Positions 46,894 to 55,925 of a DNA stretch of 64,000 nt are shown in pieces. Source of the stretch: Methylotenera versatilis 301 (GTDB lineage: Bacteria; Pseudomonadota; Gammaproteobacteria; Burkholderiales; Methylophilaceae). The position numbers were made by a program, and so were the translations under genes. Position 1 is the first letter of the stretch. Each line of letters begins with the position of its first letter. The DNA lies in assembly GCF_000093025.1 (NCBI RefSeq), contig NC_014207.1, forward strand, positions 2,480,001 through 2,544,000, in the 5' to 3' direction. Below the pieces are notes generated by a model that saw only the letters and a list, made by a program, of their open reading frames with translations, made no database searches and was not told where the DNA came from.

Positions 46894-47373
46894 TTAATCA
46901 ATATTTTTTAATTTTTGTTTGAGCTCACACGCCAATAGGGCACGCTGCTCGTCATTCATAAAGTTTTTACCGAACTCAACTTCTTTTCCATGCGAACGAA
47001 TAAAAAGTCCGCTCTTACCAATTATTCCACCAACACTTGCAACTTCACGCAAACTAACTTGCGCCCAATGCCTCTGAAAAACTGTTGTAGTGACTTCTTT
47101 ATAATCTCTTTTTTCTACAACAATACTGTCATTCTGTATGGTAATGCTTTCAAAATCACCTGAATGCAAATAGATATAATGAAAAGCGTACGCAAATGCC
47201 ACTATTTCCAAGCCCGCAAATGGCAACACCAACCAAGCACCTATGCGAGCGAAACCGAAACCTACTACTAAAACTATGCCTGCCAATGCCAAAAGAAGCT
47301 TAACTCCGGCTTTAGGCGTAAGTGAATTATTATGTCTAGCAATGATTTTGTAACCTAAATCAGTTATCGCCAT
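46894..47373 (-). CDS. DUF2244 family membrane protein
   Basis: This 159-residue protein has two adjacent membrane helices near residues 25-70 and a cytoplasmic beta-rich domain with VVEKRDYKEV and RHWAQVSLRE, a recognisable DUF2244 pattern. It is the first gene of the cox operon, 20 bp before coxB, as in many betaproteobacteria and alphaproteobacteria. No biochemical function is known; an accessory role in respiration is inferred from position only. Confidence 0.82.
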   Translation of the reverse strand: MAITDLGYKIIARHNNSLTPKAGVKLLLALAGIVLVVGFGFARIGAWLVLPFAGLEIVAFAYAFHYIYLHSGDFESITIQNDSIVVEKRDYKEVTTTVFQRHWAQVSLREVASVGGIIGKSGLFIRSHGKEVEFGKNFMNDEQRALLACELKQKLKNID

Positions 47374-47423
47374 AGACCGTCCTTCATCCAGAAAACTTAT
47401 TTAGTTAAATTTTCTTACACTTC

Positions 47424-47454
47424 TTTGACATGCGACAATTTGACGCATGTCAAA
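47424..47454. promoter_or_regulatory. 31-bp inverted repeat before the cox operon
   Basis: Perfect 11-bp arms TTTGACATGCG and CGCATGTCAAA are separated by nine bases. It lies 51-81 bp before the first cox gene, so it would fall in the promoter or leader. It could be an operator or an RNA hairpin. Confidence 0.6.
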
Positions 47455-47488
47455 AGTATCATAAAAAGCAATCTGGCTCAAGCGAAAA

Positions 47489-47504
47489 GTTACACTTATG
47501 TAAC
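47489..47504. promoter_or_regulatory. GTTACA-N4-TGTAAC palindrome upstream of the cox operon
   Basis: This is a perfect 6-bp-arm palindrome with spacer CTTA, 116 bp upstream of the cox operon. Arm size and spacer resemble CRP/FNR-type sites, but the half-site TTACA differs from FNR's TTGAT. The binder is unknown. Confidence 0.4.
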
Positions 47505-47641
47505 AATTTAGAAATACTAATACAACATTAATGTGAATATTTAGCTGCACGGATTAGGAATATTGATAAGAACACACCGTAATTAACTTACGTTTTAAAC
47601 GTGCAAATTCAATACATTAGCTTGAATTTTCAGAAAATAGA

Positions 47642-47673
47642 CAAAAAAATGGCCTACAAAAATGTAAGCCATA
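47642..47673 (-). terminator. Rho-independent terminator of tRNA-Leu
   Basis: On the minus strand a 9-bp stem (47649-47657 with 47664-47672, one G-U pair) is followed by seven T. It lies 10 bp past the tRNA 3' end. Confidence 0.85.
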
Positions 47674-47681
47674 GTTTTATT

Positions 47682-47768
47682 TGGTGCCCGGGGCCGGAAT
47701 CGAACCGGCACGCTGTTGCCAGCGCGGGATTTTGAGTCCCGTGCGTCTACCAATTCCGCCACCCGGGC
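47682..47768 (-). tRNA. tRNA-Leu (anticodon CAA)
   Basis: Read on the minus strand, the acceptor arms GCCCGGG and CCCGGGC pair. The anticodon stem CGGGA/TCCCG encloses loop CTCAAAA (anticodon CAA), there is a long variable arm (class II), the T-loop is GGTTCGATTCC and an encoded CCA ends it. The length of 87 bases fits tRNA-Leu. Confidence 0.95.
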
Positions 47769-47777
47769 ATTTGGGAA

Positions 47778-47793
47778 TATACATTACTGTATA
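47778..47793. promoter_or_regulatory. TATACA-N4-TGTATA palindrome between tRNA-Leu and queA
   Basis: A perfect palindrome with spacer TTAC overlaps a TATAAT (47790-47795) that could be the queA -10. It shares the TACA-N4-TGTA core with three other intergenic sites. Confidence 0.35.
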
Positions 47794-47830
47794 ATTGCAA
47801 CGGTCGCCATTATAGCAAGCTATAGCATTT

Positions 47831-48883
47831 ATGAGAACAGAAGATTTCAATTTTTATTTACCTGACGCATTAATTGCGCAGCACCCCACCGCTGAGAGAA
47901 CGGCCAGCCGTATGCTGCACCTCAATAGTAGTAAAGGTGAACTAGCTGATAATATGTTTATCAACTTACCGGAACACCTGCAAGCCGGTGATTTATTAGT
48001 GTTTAATGACACGCGCGTCATCAAAGCTCGCTTATTTGGCGTGAAACATACAGGCGGCAGTGTTGAAGTCATGATTGAACGGGTGATTAATCAACATACC
48101 GCATATGCGCAAATTAGAGCATCACGTGCGCCTAAAGTTGGCACTCGCTTAACTTTATCAAACGCTTTTGATGTTGAAGTTACTGCACGACACGACGATT
48201 TATTTGAACTTCTTTTTTTAAGTGAAACCTCTGTATTAGATTTACTGGAACAACATGGCGCCTTGCCTTTGCCTCCGTATATAACGCATAGCGCCACTAG
48301 TGATGATGAAGAGCGTTATCAAACGGTTTTCAGCAAACATCTAGGTGCGGTGGCCGCTCCAACCGCAGGTTTGCACTTTAACGATGCCATGTTAGATACA
48401 CTGAAACAAAAAGGCATCAACATTGCTTATGTTACCCTGCACGTTGGCGCTGGTACTTTTCAACCTGTGCGAGTGGATAACATTAATGAGCATAAAATGC
48501 ACAGCGAGCTTTATAGTATTTCACAAGCAACCATTGATATGATCAACGCCACTAAGACAAATGGCGCAAAAGTAACAGCCATTGGTACGACTGCCCTTCG
48601 AGCTTTAGAAAGCGCTGCTAGAGTGACTGAATTTAACACTAATGGCAATCTTCAAGCGGGTAACGGCGATACCGATATATTCATTACGCCAGGTTATCAA
48701 TTTAAAGTAGTGGATCGGCTATTTACCAACTTTCATTTACCTAAAAGCACCCTACTCATGTTAGTGTCTGCGTTTGCGGGGATGGATAATATTAAAAAAG
48801 CTTATGAACATGCTATTAATGAGCATTACCGCTTTTTTAGTTACGGCGATGCCATGCTGATCGAGAAGCACCCTGCAGCATAA
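47831..48883 (+). CDS. queA: S-adenosylmethionine:tRNA ribosyltransferase-isomerase
   Basis: QueA transfers the ribosyl part of SAM to 7-aminomethyl-deazaguanine in tRNA, making epoxyqueuosine. The 350 residues start with the family signature [19 protein letters not shown]. Also present are [17 protein letters not shown], the conserved APTAGLHF near residue 177, [12 protein letters not shown] and [16 protein letters not shown]. The length is standard. It is divergent from tRNA-Leu. No tgt gene follows within the window, which is slightly unusual. Confidence 0.96.
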   Translation: MRTEDFNFYLPDALIAQHPTAERTASRMLHLNSSKGELADNMFINLPEHLQAGDLLVFNDTRVIKARLFGVKHTGGSVEVMIERVINQHTAYAQIRASRAPKVGTRLTLSNAFDVEVTARHDDLFELLFLSETSVLDLLEQHGALPLPPYITHSATSDDEERYQTVFSKHLGAVAAPTAGLHFNDAMLDTLKQKGINIAYVTLHVGAGTFQPVRVDNINEHKMHSELYSISQATIDMINATKTNGAKVTAIGTTALRALESAARVTEFNTNGNLQAGNGDTDIFITPGYQFKVVDRLFTNFHLPKSTLLMLVSAFAGMDNIKKAYEHAINEHYRFFSYGDAMLIEKHPAA

Positions 48884-48974
48884 ATTTGAATTGAACGATT
48901 CAGAACAATAGGCTGACTAAACTCAGTCTTGGTTTAAACCTAACGTTATATACTAAGTTTTAAAAGAAAGAATA

Positions 48975-49853
48975 ATGATGCGTATTTCTAAAGTGATAGT
49001 TTCAATTGCATTTGCTACCGCGCTACAAACCTCACAAGCAGCGATTTTTCCTGAAGCGCAAGTTGGTATTAAAATCCCACTGACACAAAAACCAAGCACA
49101 CGCCCAATGACGGTGGCTTATATCCCTAGCTTAAAGCGTTACTACATTGCTGACGGTGGGTTAGCTCCTATGGGTAGCGATACAGAGGCGCCAGTTTCCA
49201 GATCTCAAATTCATGCTTATGACAATGAAGGTAAATATATTAATTCGGCAAAACCTGGTTATGACAACCGCTCAATTTATTACAACTCAAACTCTAACAA
49301 ACTAGAAACCATCACTTACAACATTTCTAGTTTCGGTGGATTCTCTCCAAATACTGGCATCTTCTCAATTGACCTGACAGAAACAGGCGAAGTAAAAGAC
49401 ACCTCTTCTGATGTATTTGGTTTTAATCCTGCTTTTGGTGACGCCAATACCATGCCTAGCTATAACGCAGAAAAGAACCTGTATTATGCAAAGCAAGGAC
49501 GAAGCAATAAAGTACTGGTAGTCGACTTAAAAGTCAGAGAACAAATCAGTGAAATTAATTTGGATCTCACTAAAGCTGGCGTAGCATTTGATGATGTTAG
49601 CGATTTTTTTGTGGCTTATACTGGCATTAAAGGTGAAGAGTTCGAGTTACTGGATATCGACCACAAGGCCGTACTTGTATTTGATTTAACTGGCAAATTC
49701 ATAGGTAAAAGCGAGCTACCCAAAGACTTAAAATTACGCTCACATAATCATCTAAATGGCGCTGGGTATGCTAATGACATGTTGTTTGTATACCATGAGT
49801 CTGAAGGTGAGTTTGGCACTTATTATGGCTTTAAAGTACAAAAAGCCAACTAG
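48975..49853 (+). CDS. Secreted protein of unknown function, beta-propeller-like
   Basis: This 292-residue protein has a signal peptide (about 1-23, cleavage after SQAA). The mature part consists of repeated short beta segments such as MTVAYIPSLKRYYIADG, KVLVVDLKVREQISE and AVLVFDLTGKFIGKS, which suggest a beta-propeller. No catalytic motif was recognised. It is a single gene between queA and a terminator. Two adjacent ATG codons (48975 and 48978) could each be the start. Confidence 0.6.
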   Translation: MMRISKVIVSIAFATALQTSQAAIFPEAQVGIKIPLTQKPSTRPMTVAYIPSLKRYYIADGGLAPMGSDTEAPVSRSQIHAYDNEGKYINSAKPGYDNRSIYYNSNSNKLETITYNISSFGGFSPNTGIFSIDLTETGEVKDTSSDVFGFNPAFGDANTMPSYNAEKNLYYAKQGRSNKVLVVDLKVREQISEINLDLTKAGVAFDDVSDFFVAYTGIKGEEFELLDIDHKAVLVFDLTGKFIGKSELPKDLKLRSHNHLNGAGYANDMLFVYHESEGEFGTYYGFKVQKAN

Positions 49854-49881
49854 CCATAAAGAATGATCAAGTCTCATAAAC

Positions 49882-49910
49882 AAAAAACCGCCACTGAAGG
49901 CGGTTTTTTT
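49882..49910. terminator. Bidirectional Rho-independent terminator
   Basis: The stem AAAAAACCGCC/GGCGGTTTTTT with a six-base loop has T-runs on both strands. It terminates the plus-strand secreted-protein gene and probably the opposite DUF1097 gene. Confidence 0.9.
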
Positions 49911-49985
49911 CAATCTCACTTAAAAGCTTAGATTAATTCACTATTAACTTAATTTACGACTTAAGTAAGACTTATTTAGTTCTGA

Positions 49986-50498
49986 TTACTTACCAAGCAT
50001 GCCAGCTAACTTACCTGAAAGCATACCAAATATTGCACCAATGATTGTAGAAACAATCACTAGCAGCACTGGGTTGGTCAAATTCATTGCCGTTGAGTTA
50101 GCTGCAGTGCCTGCAGTTAAGGCCAAGCCGGCAGTTGCCGCATAGCCATATACGTTTGCAGGAACAACTGACAGCAAGTTGATACCTGCCACAATCACAA
50201 GCACGAACACAGTCACTGCAATAATTACAGGGGCAGCTAATGCGCCTAACGCAGCCAACATACCAGAGCTCACTAGATACAAAGCAATACCTGCGATTAC
50301 CGCGCCAAAAGACATACCCGCTATTGTTTTTTGTAACGCTGCGTTATCGCCGCCTGTGTGAAAGTAACAACCCCATGCAATAAAGCCAACCCATACTAAC
50401 GCAATTGGCGCAGCTCCACCCAGCGGACCCAATGCTAAAAATGCCCATACCCCACCTAAAACAGCAATACTTAGTGCTAATGCAGTTAATTTCGACAT
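49986..50498 (-). CDS. DUF1097 family membrane protein
   Basis: This 170-residue protein is made almost entirely of five or six hydrophobic segments rich in Ala, Gly and Val. A short polar loop, FHTGGDNAALQKT, lies near residue 50. This fits the DUF1097 family of small membrane proteins, whose function is unknown; some sit near urea or amide transport genes. The start at 50498 has an AGGAGAA ribosome site just upstream. It is a single-gene unit with a palindrome about 125 bp upstream. Confidence 0.7.
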   Translation of the reverse strand: MSKLTALALSIAVLGGVWAFLALGPLGGAAPIALVWVGFIAWGCYFHTGGDNAALQKTIAGMSFGAVIAGIALYLVSSGMLAALGALAAPVIIAVTVFVLVIVAGINLLSVVPANVYGYAATAGLALTAGTAANSTAMNLTNPVLLVIVSTIIGAIFGMLSGKLAGMLGK

Positions 50499-50622
50499 AC
50501 TTTTCTCCTAATTATTATATTGAGTAGCAAGTTTTTCGAACAGCAACGTCATACGCTGGGCTTATTGGAATAGTGCAAATTTTGCCTTAGTCATATAAAC
50601 GCTAGGGGCATACTGAATGATT

Positions 50623-50638
50623 TTTACAGAAATGTAAA
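50623..50638. promoter_or_regulatory. TTTACA-N4-TGTAAA palindrome upstream of the DUF1097 gene
   Basis: A perfect 6-bp-arm palindrome with spacer GAAA, close in form to the one before the cox operon (47489-47504). The binding factor is unknown. Confidence 0.4.
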
Positions 50639-50707
50639 CTTTTTTGAGGTGGTTTTTAGCACTAATCTAGTGCCAGAACTAGGCTAATTGAGAAAACAGC
50701 TAATAAT

Positions 50708-51337
50708 TTAGGTGTTTTTTGGTGCGTAATTCCAGTTTTTGGTCGAATAATCCCAATTCTTGCGCCAAGCACCAAGTACCATATTTGGGTACTGAGGCTT
50801 GCCCAGACTGCCGTTATAACGACCTAAAGCACGATATAGATCACCATGCTCAATATCAATATAATGCCTTAGAATTGTGCAGCCATAACGTAAGTTGGTA
50901 CGTAAAAGAAATAAGTTATGATCTGTTGCACCAATGCTGCGCGCCCAAAATGGCATCACCTGCATAAACCCCCGTGCGCCTACTGAGGATAATGCATATT
51001 TCTTAAAGCCACTTTCAACTTGAATCAAACCCAATACCATTTGTGGATCTAACCCTGCACGAGTTGCTTCATAGTGAACGGTGCGAAGCAAATCCTCACG
51101 ATAATTGGTATCGGGGATGCGCTTTTGCAAGCGCCGTGACATCTCGTTCAGCCAAGCCTCACCTTCTTCTGGGCTAGAAAAAGTGAGTGTTGGTACAGCT
51201 TTATCACTAATGCTGCGCTGCATCATCGCTTTTACGCTGTTAGACAACGGCTCTTCAATCTGTGCGCCAGCATAGCTATTGATTGAGGCCAAAGCTCCAA
51301 TCAATACCAGCAAACAGATTTGAATATTTTTAAGCAT
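50708..51337 (-). CDS. Lytic transglycosylase (SLT domain)
   Basis: This periplasmic enzyme cleaves peptidoglycan glycan strands. The 209 residues carry a signal peptide (about 1-23) and a soluble-lytic-transglycosylase domain (about 85-200). The catalytic Glu is in IQVESGF near residue 109, then SSVGARGFMQVMP and, near the end, YNGSLGKPQYP. This matches the MltC/Slt-type GH23 fold. It is 6 bp downstream of proS and probably co-transcribed with it. Confidence 0.88.
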   Translation of the reverse strand: MLKNIQICLLVLIGALASINSYAGAQIEEPLSNSVKAMMQRSISDKAVPTLTFSSPEEGEAWLNEMSRRLQKRIPDTNYREDLLRTVHYEATRAGLDPQMVLGLIQVESGFKKYALSSVGARGFMQVMPFWARSIGATDHNLFLLRTNLRYGCTILRHYIDIEHGDLYRALGRYNGSLGKPQYPNMVLGAWRKNWDYSTKNWNYAPKNT

Positions 51338-51343
51338 ATTTGA

Positions 51344-53065
51344 TTATAGTGCCACTTTTTGCATAAACTCAACTACATTCTTCAATGCAACCATCTGCGC
51401 TTCCGCATCAGTTCGACCTTTATACTCCACTGTGCCATCAGCCAAGCCGCGCTCACCTATGACTAAGCGATGTGGAATACCCATTAAATCTGCCTCAGCA
51501 AACATCACGCCTGGGCGCTCACCTCTATCATCAAGCAATGCTTCGATGCCTGCCGCATTCAAATCAGCGTATATCTTATTCGCTGCAGCTGAAACAGCCT
51601 CTGACTTATCATAACCAATCGGACAAATTGTCACGGTAAACGGTGCCATGCTTTTTGGAAAGATGATTCCGCGCGCATCGTTACCTTGCTCAATTGCCGC
51701 ACCGACAATCCGTGAAACGCCAATACCATAACAACCCATTTCCATGACTTGCGTTTGGCTAGCCTCATCAAGATAAGTCGCATTCATCGCTTCAGAATAC
51801 TTAGTGCGCAACTGGAATATATGTCCAACTTCAATACCTCGGCAAAGTGACAATATGCCTTTGCCATCAGGGCTAGCATCGCCTTCCACCACATTTCTAA
51901 TATCCGCAACTAAACTTGGCTCTGGTAAATCACGCCCAAAATTAACACCGCTCAGATGGTATTTTGGTTTATTAGCGCCACAAACAAAATCACTCATCGC
52001 CGCGACTGTTCTATCTGCAATCACCCGCACATGTGCGCCAACGCCTACTGGTCCAATAAAGCCTGGTGGGCATTTTAAATTCTCGCGGACTTCCTCTTCA
52101 GTAGCGAATCTGAAATCATGCAAACCATCCAATTTATTCACTTTAATTTCATTCATGCGATGATCGCCACGAATAAGTAATAAATTAAACTGTGTGCTGC
52201 CATCCTCAAGCGTTGCGATTAATGCCATCGCTTTAATCGTGCGATCTAGTCCTATATTAAGCAATGCTGCCACCTCTTCACAAGAGGTTTGTTTTGGCGT
52301 TTCAACATCCCGCATCACTTCTGTTGCAGCACCACGAACATTAGGCGCCAATGCTTCGGCCAACTCTACATTGGCTGCGTAATCTGATGTATCACAATAC
52401 GCCAAGCCATCCTCACCTGAGTCAGCAAGGACATGAAACTCATGAGAACCATCGCCGCCTATAGCACCTGTATCGGCTTTGACTGCGCGAAACTTTAGAC
52501 CTAAGCGATTAAAAACATTGCTGTACGCTTGATACATATTGGCATACGTGGTTTCTAAAGAGGCAAAATCAGTATGGAAAGAGTAAGCATCTTTCATCAT
52601 AAACTCACGCGCACGCATCACGCCAAAACGTGGGCGAATTTCATCGCGAAATTTGGTTTGAATTTGGTAGAAATTTAGCGGCAACTGCTTGTAGCTGCGC
52701 ACCTCTGAACGTGCGATGTCAGTAATCACTTCTTCATGCGTTGGACCAAAGCAAAACTCACGTGAATGGCGATCGGTAATCTTAAGCATTTGTGGGCCAA
52801 ATACTGCCCAGCGACCTGTTTCATCCCATAACTCACGTGGTTGAACTGCTGGCATTAACAACTCTAAAGCACCAGCCTTGTTCATTTCATCACGAACGAT
52901 TGTTTCAACTTTACGCAGCACGCGCAGACCTAGTGGCATCCAACTATACAAACCAGAACCTAGACGTTTAATCAGCCCTGCACGCACCATTAGAATATGG
53001 CTAGGCAACTCTGCATCGTTTGGAGCTTCTTTTTGGGTGTTGAAGAAAAATTGTGAGGCGCGCAT
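51344..53065 (-). CDS. proS: Prolyl-tRNA synthetase
   Basis: ProS charges tRNA-Pro in the cytoplasm. The protein of about 573 residues is the bacterial type with an editing insertion. Motif 2 is in [25 protein letters not shown] and motif 3 in [17 protein letters not shown]. The anticodon-binding domain is at the C-terminus, and the editing (INS) domain occupies about 230-390. I chose the ATG at 53065 (protein [13 protein letters not shown]), the usual ProS beginning; the frame opens 21 bases earlier. It is followed by the lytic transglycosylase gene. Confidence 0.97.
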   Translation of the reverse strand: MRASQFFFNTQKEAPNDAELPSHILMVRAGLIKRLGSGLYSWMPLGLRVLRKVETIVRDEMNKAGALELLMPAVQPRELWDETGRWAVFGPQMLKITDRHSREFCFGPTHEEVITDIARSEVRSYKQLPLNFYQIQTKFRDEIRPRFGVMRAREFMMKDAYSFHTDFASLETTYANMYQAYSNVFNRLGLKFRAVKADTGAIGGDGSHEFHVLADSGEDGLAYCDTSDYAANVELAEALAPNVRGAATEVMRDVETPKQTSCEEVAALLNIGLDRTIKAMALIATLEDGSTQFNLLLIRGDHRMNEIKVNKLDGLHDFRFATEEEVRENLKCPPGFIGPVGVGAHVRVIADRTVAAMSDFVCGANKPKYHLSGVNFGRDLPEPSLVADIRNVVEGDASPDGKGILSLCRGIEVGHIFQLRTKYSEAMNATYLDEASQTQVMEMGCYGIGVSRIVGAAIEQGNDARGIIFPKSMAPFTVTICPIGYDKSEAVSAAANKIYADLNAAGIEALLDDRGERPGVMFAEADLMGIPHRLVIGERGLADGTVEYKGRTDAEAQMVALKNVVEFMQKVAL

Positions 53066-53174
53066 GGTGGTATCGAATCTGAGCAAAAATCAAAGACCGA
53101 ATTTTACATTTAATCAGTCATTTAGTCAGCAATTGTTATAGCGCACTATCGCACTGCGCCACAAATAGAAAAAT

Positions 53175-53792
53175 CTAGTGATGAAGAACAGGGCTGTCCT
53201 CAGGAATATAACCAGACTTCCAAAGCTCAAATGGCACTATCGTGGCGGGGATGCCGTTATCATAAAACCAGCTATCCACCGCAAAGCGTTCGCCCGTAGC
53301 TTTTTCGTGCATCACAGCCGTGGTGTGTGGCCAGCCATTAAAAAAGAAACTTCTTGTGCGCATATCTTCAGCTTCGTGCAGCTTAATCAATCCGTAATAT
53401 TGCATCAAATGCATATAAGTCGTGGTGTTAATTGCCTCATCATTGCAATCTAACTGATCTGGAAATTTTGAATTACTGAAAGTACCCGCACGGTCGCCTG
53501 ACGTACCTATCTTAGCGCCGACTATTGTTTCTAACATACCTATAGCATAGGCAATCTGCTGGCGCTCAAGTGTTGCATCATCTGCCTTGAATGCAAAAAC
53601 AGAGACCACTTGAGTCCATTCTTGCGTGTTAATGGAGACATGCCTAATTTCAGCACAACCTCCGCCAAAACAAACATCTAAACCATCTAAAGTTGGCACT
53701 TCGCGATAAATTTTTGATATGTCAGAGAGTGCGGCTGTTGCATCAAACGAAGTCAATGATAAACAAATAAGACTAAATAACAATAGGCGCAT
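53175..53792 (-). CDS. Secreted protein with a possible Cys-His-Asp hydrolase site
   Basis: This 205-residue protein has a signal peptide (about 1-20, cleavage after ATA). It is not a recognised family, but residues Cys116 (in LDCNDEA), His156 (HTTAVMHE) and Asp173 (AVDSWF) are ordered like the catalytic triad of transglutaminase-like cysteine proteinases. That resemblance is inference. Two more cysteines (41, 46) are near the N-terminus of the mature part. The gene overlaps the small TPM-domain gene by 20 bp, so they are coupled. Confidence 0.6.
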   Translation of the reverse strand: MRLLLFSLICLSLTSFDATAALSDISKIYREVPTLDGLDVCFGGGCAEIRHVSINTQEWTQVVSVFAFKADDATLERQQIAYAIGMLETIVGAKIGTSGDRAGTFSNSKFPDQLDCNDEAINTTTYMHLMQYYGLIKLHEAEDMRTRSFFFNGWPHTTAVMHEKATGERFAVDSWFYDNGIPATIVPFELWKSGYIPEDSPVLHH

Positions 53793-54285
53793 TACTTAAC
53801 TCATTGGTGTTTTCTGAATCTGAAGGAAAATGTCGATTCAAATGTTCGGCTATTTTTGCAATGCCTTGTAAAACGCCAAGCTCAAAATCACCGTGTTTGA
53901 AGTGCTTCTCCATCTCGCGACTGATTTGCTCCCATCCCTCAGTGCCCACATGATGATGAATGCCTCGGTCAGCGACAATTTCAAAGTCATGATCAGCCAA
54001 CAGCAAATAAATTAACACGCCATTATTTTGTGCGGTATCCCACACATGAAATTTTGAGAAAATCTCGATGGCACGCTTTTTAGCCGACACATGTCTAACA
54101 ATATCAAACGCATGTAAATTCGACTCAACCACAAAGCAAATTTCACCAAAATGTGTTTTCTCACTGGACGCAATCGCGCTTTCTATGCGCTGCATTGATT
54201 CTTTTGGAAAATATTTTTTAACAATACTAGGCCAAATAAATAAGTGTTTAGCTAACCGTTTCAAGCGTTTAAATGACATCACCAA
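53773..54285 (-). CDS. Small TPM-domain protein
   Basis: This 170-residue protein is essentially one TPM domain. After a basic amphipathic N-terminus come IESAIASSEKTHFGEICFVVE, the NNGVLIYLLLADHDFEIVADRGIHHHVG stretch and a short helix pair, all typical. There is no signal peptide, so it is likely cytoplasmic or membrane-associated. It overlaps the larger YgcG-type gene upstream by 7 bp and the secreted-hydrolase-like gene downstream by 20 bp. TPM domains are linked to membrane or envelope maintenance; the specific role is unknown. Confidence 0.8.
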   Translation of the reverse strand: MVMSFKRLKRLAKHLFIWPSIVKKYFPKESMQRIESAIASSEKTHFGEICFVVESNLHAFDIVRHVSAKKRAIEIFSKFHVWDTAQNNGVLIYLLLADHDFEIVADRGIHHHVGTEGWEQISREMEKHFKHGDFELGVLQGIAKIAEHLNRHFPSDSENTNELSNAPIVI

Positions 54286-55157
54286 TCTCCTGACGCGCCA
54301 CCGCCACTAAAACCACCGCCGCCGCCACTAAAGCTGTCATTTCCGCTACTGCTACCAAATCCACCGCCACCAAAACCACCACTGGAATATGTCCCGCCAC
54401 CGCGCGTTCCATCAAAAATATAGGGCATGATTAAGGTAAAAACAAATGCCATGATGCCAACAAAAATTGACATGCCTAAGGTACCTAAAATGAACCAAGA
54501 CACGCCTCCAATGATGCCAGCGGTAGCACCAGCACCAAAAAAACGACCTAAGACCGAGCTGAGAAAAGCACCAACCACCACACAGCCAATGACAAATAGC
54601 GCTAAGCTATTATCAAAGCTCATATTGACATGATTGGCATGAGGTGGAGGCGGTGCAAGCTTTTCACCATTAACCAAGCCCATCAATGTATCCGTAGCTT
54701 TATTAATTCCACCGTAAAAATCGCCCTGCTTGAAACTTGGTGACATCACCTCGCTAATGACTCGCTTGGCTATTAAGTCTGGAATTGCTCCCTCTAAGCC
54801 TTGGCCTACTTCAATCCGCATTTTATGATCATTTTTAGCCACTAATACAAGAATGCCATCATCTTGTTTTTCACGGCCTAATTTCCAAGCATCGACCACC
54901 CGAATACTATATTGCTCAATCTCTTCTGGCTTGGTGCTAGGCACAATCAACACGGCGATTTGACTACCTTTTTCCAACTCAAAAGCCTTAAGCTTTGCTT
55001 CCAATTGGCTTTGCTGATCTGAGGTAAGCGTTTGCGTTAAATCTGTGACGCGTGTTTGAAGTGCAGGAATAGCAACGAGTTCAGCATGCAGATTACACGT
55101 TGCAAATAACAGCATTGTGCAAACTGCAAACAGAATCGCTTTAATGTGAGTAATCAC
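54279..55157 (-). CDS. TPM-domain protein, YgcG family, with glycine-rich tail
   Basis: This 292-residue protein has a signal peptide (about 1-25) and a periplasmic TPM domain (about 30-165), with RVTDLTQTLTSDQQSQLEAKL and IRVVDAWKLGREKQDDGILVLVA. Two membrane segments (about 180-245) and a Gly/Ser-rich tail full of GGG repeats after about residue 250 follow. This architecture is the YgcG/BA42482-like class. It is encoded directly after lemA, a pairing seen in many bacteria. Its function is not established. Confidence 0.88.
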   Translation of the reverse strand: MITHIKAILFAVCTMLLFATCNLHAELVAIPALQTRVTDLTQTLTSDQQSQLEAKLKAFELEKGSQIAVLIVPSTKPEEIEQYSIRVVDAWKLGREKQDDGILVLVAKNDHKMRIEVGQGLEGAIPDLIAKRVISEVMSPSFKQGDFYGGINKATDTLMGLVNGEKLAPPPPHANHVNMSFDNSLALFVIGCVVVGAFLSSVLGRFFGAGATAGIIGGVSWFILGTLGMSIFVGIMAFVFTLIMPYIFDGTRGGGTYSSGGFGGGGFGSSSGNDSFSGGGGGFSGGGASGDW

Positions 55158-55195
55158 TTACTGCTCATTTAAAATGATTAGTAAAATTACAGAGG

Positions 55196-55801
55196 CTATT
55201 TCTTGTTACCAAAATCAACGGTTGGTGCAACTGAAATCGCTTTTTCATTTTCAACGGTGAATGATGGCTTAGTTTTGTAGCCAAACATCATTGCCGTGAG
55301 GTTTTGTGGGAATGAACGTATCGCAATGTTGTAAACTTTAATTGTTTCTATGTAACGATTACGCGCAACAGTAATGCGGTTTTCAGTACCTTCAAGCTGC
55401 GCTTGTAAATCTCTAAAACCTTGGTCTGCTTTTAAGTTTGGATAGTTCTCAGAAACCACCATTAAACGTGATAAAGCACTTGTTAACTGACCCTGTGCTG
55501 CTTGAAATCTAGCAAAAGCCTCTGGATCATTCAGCAACTCTGGCGTGACTTGCATACTACCTACTTTTGAACGTGCCTCAGTCACTTGTGTCAGCACATC
55601 TTTTTCATGTTCTGCATAACCTTTCACCACGTTCACCAAGTTAGGTACTAAGTCGGCACGGCGTTGATATTGGTTAAGCACTTCTGACCAACTGGCTTTT
55701 GACTCTTCATCGAGTGATTGAAAGTTGTTGTAGCCACAGCCACTTAGATTCAACAAAAGTAAAACTGTGAATAGCTTTAAGTAAATTTTTTGCATGTTCA
55801 T
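55196..55801 (-). CDS. lemA: LemA family protein
   Basis: This 201-residue membrane-associated protein has an N-terminal lipobox (LSGC, Cys22) and the LemA coiled-coil domain: SWSEVLNQYQRRADLVPNLVNVVKGYAEHEKDVL, then NRYIETIKVYN and FPQNLTAMMFGY. The LemA/TPM pair forms one unit here with two TPM proteins downstream. The role is unknown but envelope-related. The lipobox suggests it is a lipoprotein, unlike LemA proteins with only a transmembrane helix. Confidence 0.9.
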   Translation of the reverse strand: MNMQKIYLKLFTVLLLLNLSGCGYNNFQSLDEESKASWSEVLNQYQRRADLVPNLVNVVKGYAEHEKDVLTQVTEARSKVGSMQVTPELLNDPEAFARFQAAQGQLTSALSRLMVVSENYPNLKADQGFRDLQAQLEGTENRITVARNRYIETIKVYNIAIRSFPQNLTAMMFGYKTKPSFTVENEKAISVAPTVDFGNKK

Positions 55802-55925
55802 TCCTTATGAATAAATCAAATTAAAAACTCAATGTACTGATAGTCATCATACTTGAGAAATGTTCTGTAACCATTTAGATTGCGCCTTATGCTCAATATT
55901 TCAAGACCTTACAATTCTAGTCGTT

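Larger units (their letters stand above)
47374..47641. other. Regulatory region upstream of the cox operon
   Basis: This is a long gene-free stretch before the minus-strand cox operon. It contains a 31-bp inverted repeat (47424-47454) and a GTTACA-N4-TGTAAC palindrome (47489-47504). No clear -35/-10 pair was found. Confidence 0.55.

Noticed and set aside
54290-54420. Repeat-like GC-rich tract at the end of the YgcG-type gene
   Set aside because: It only encodes the glycine-rich protein tail; it is not a DNA repeat element or CRISPR.
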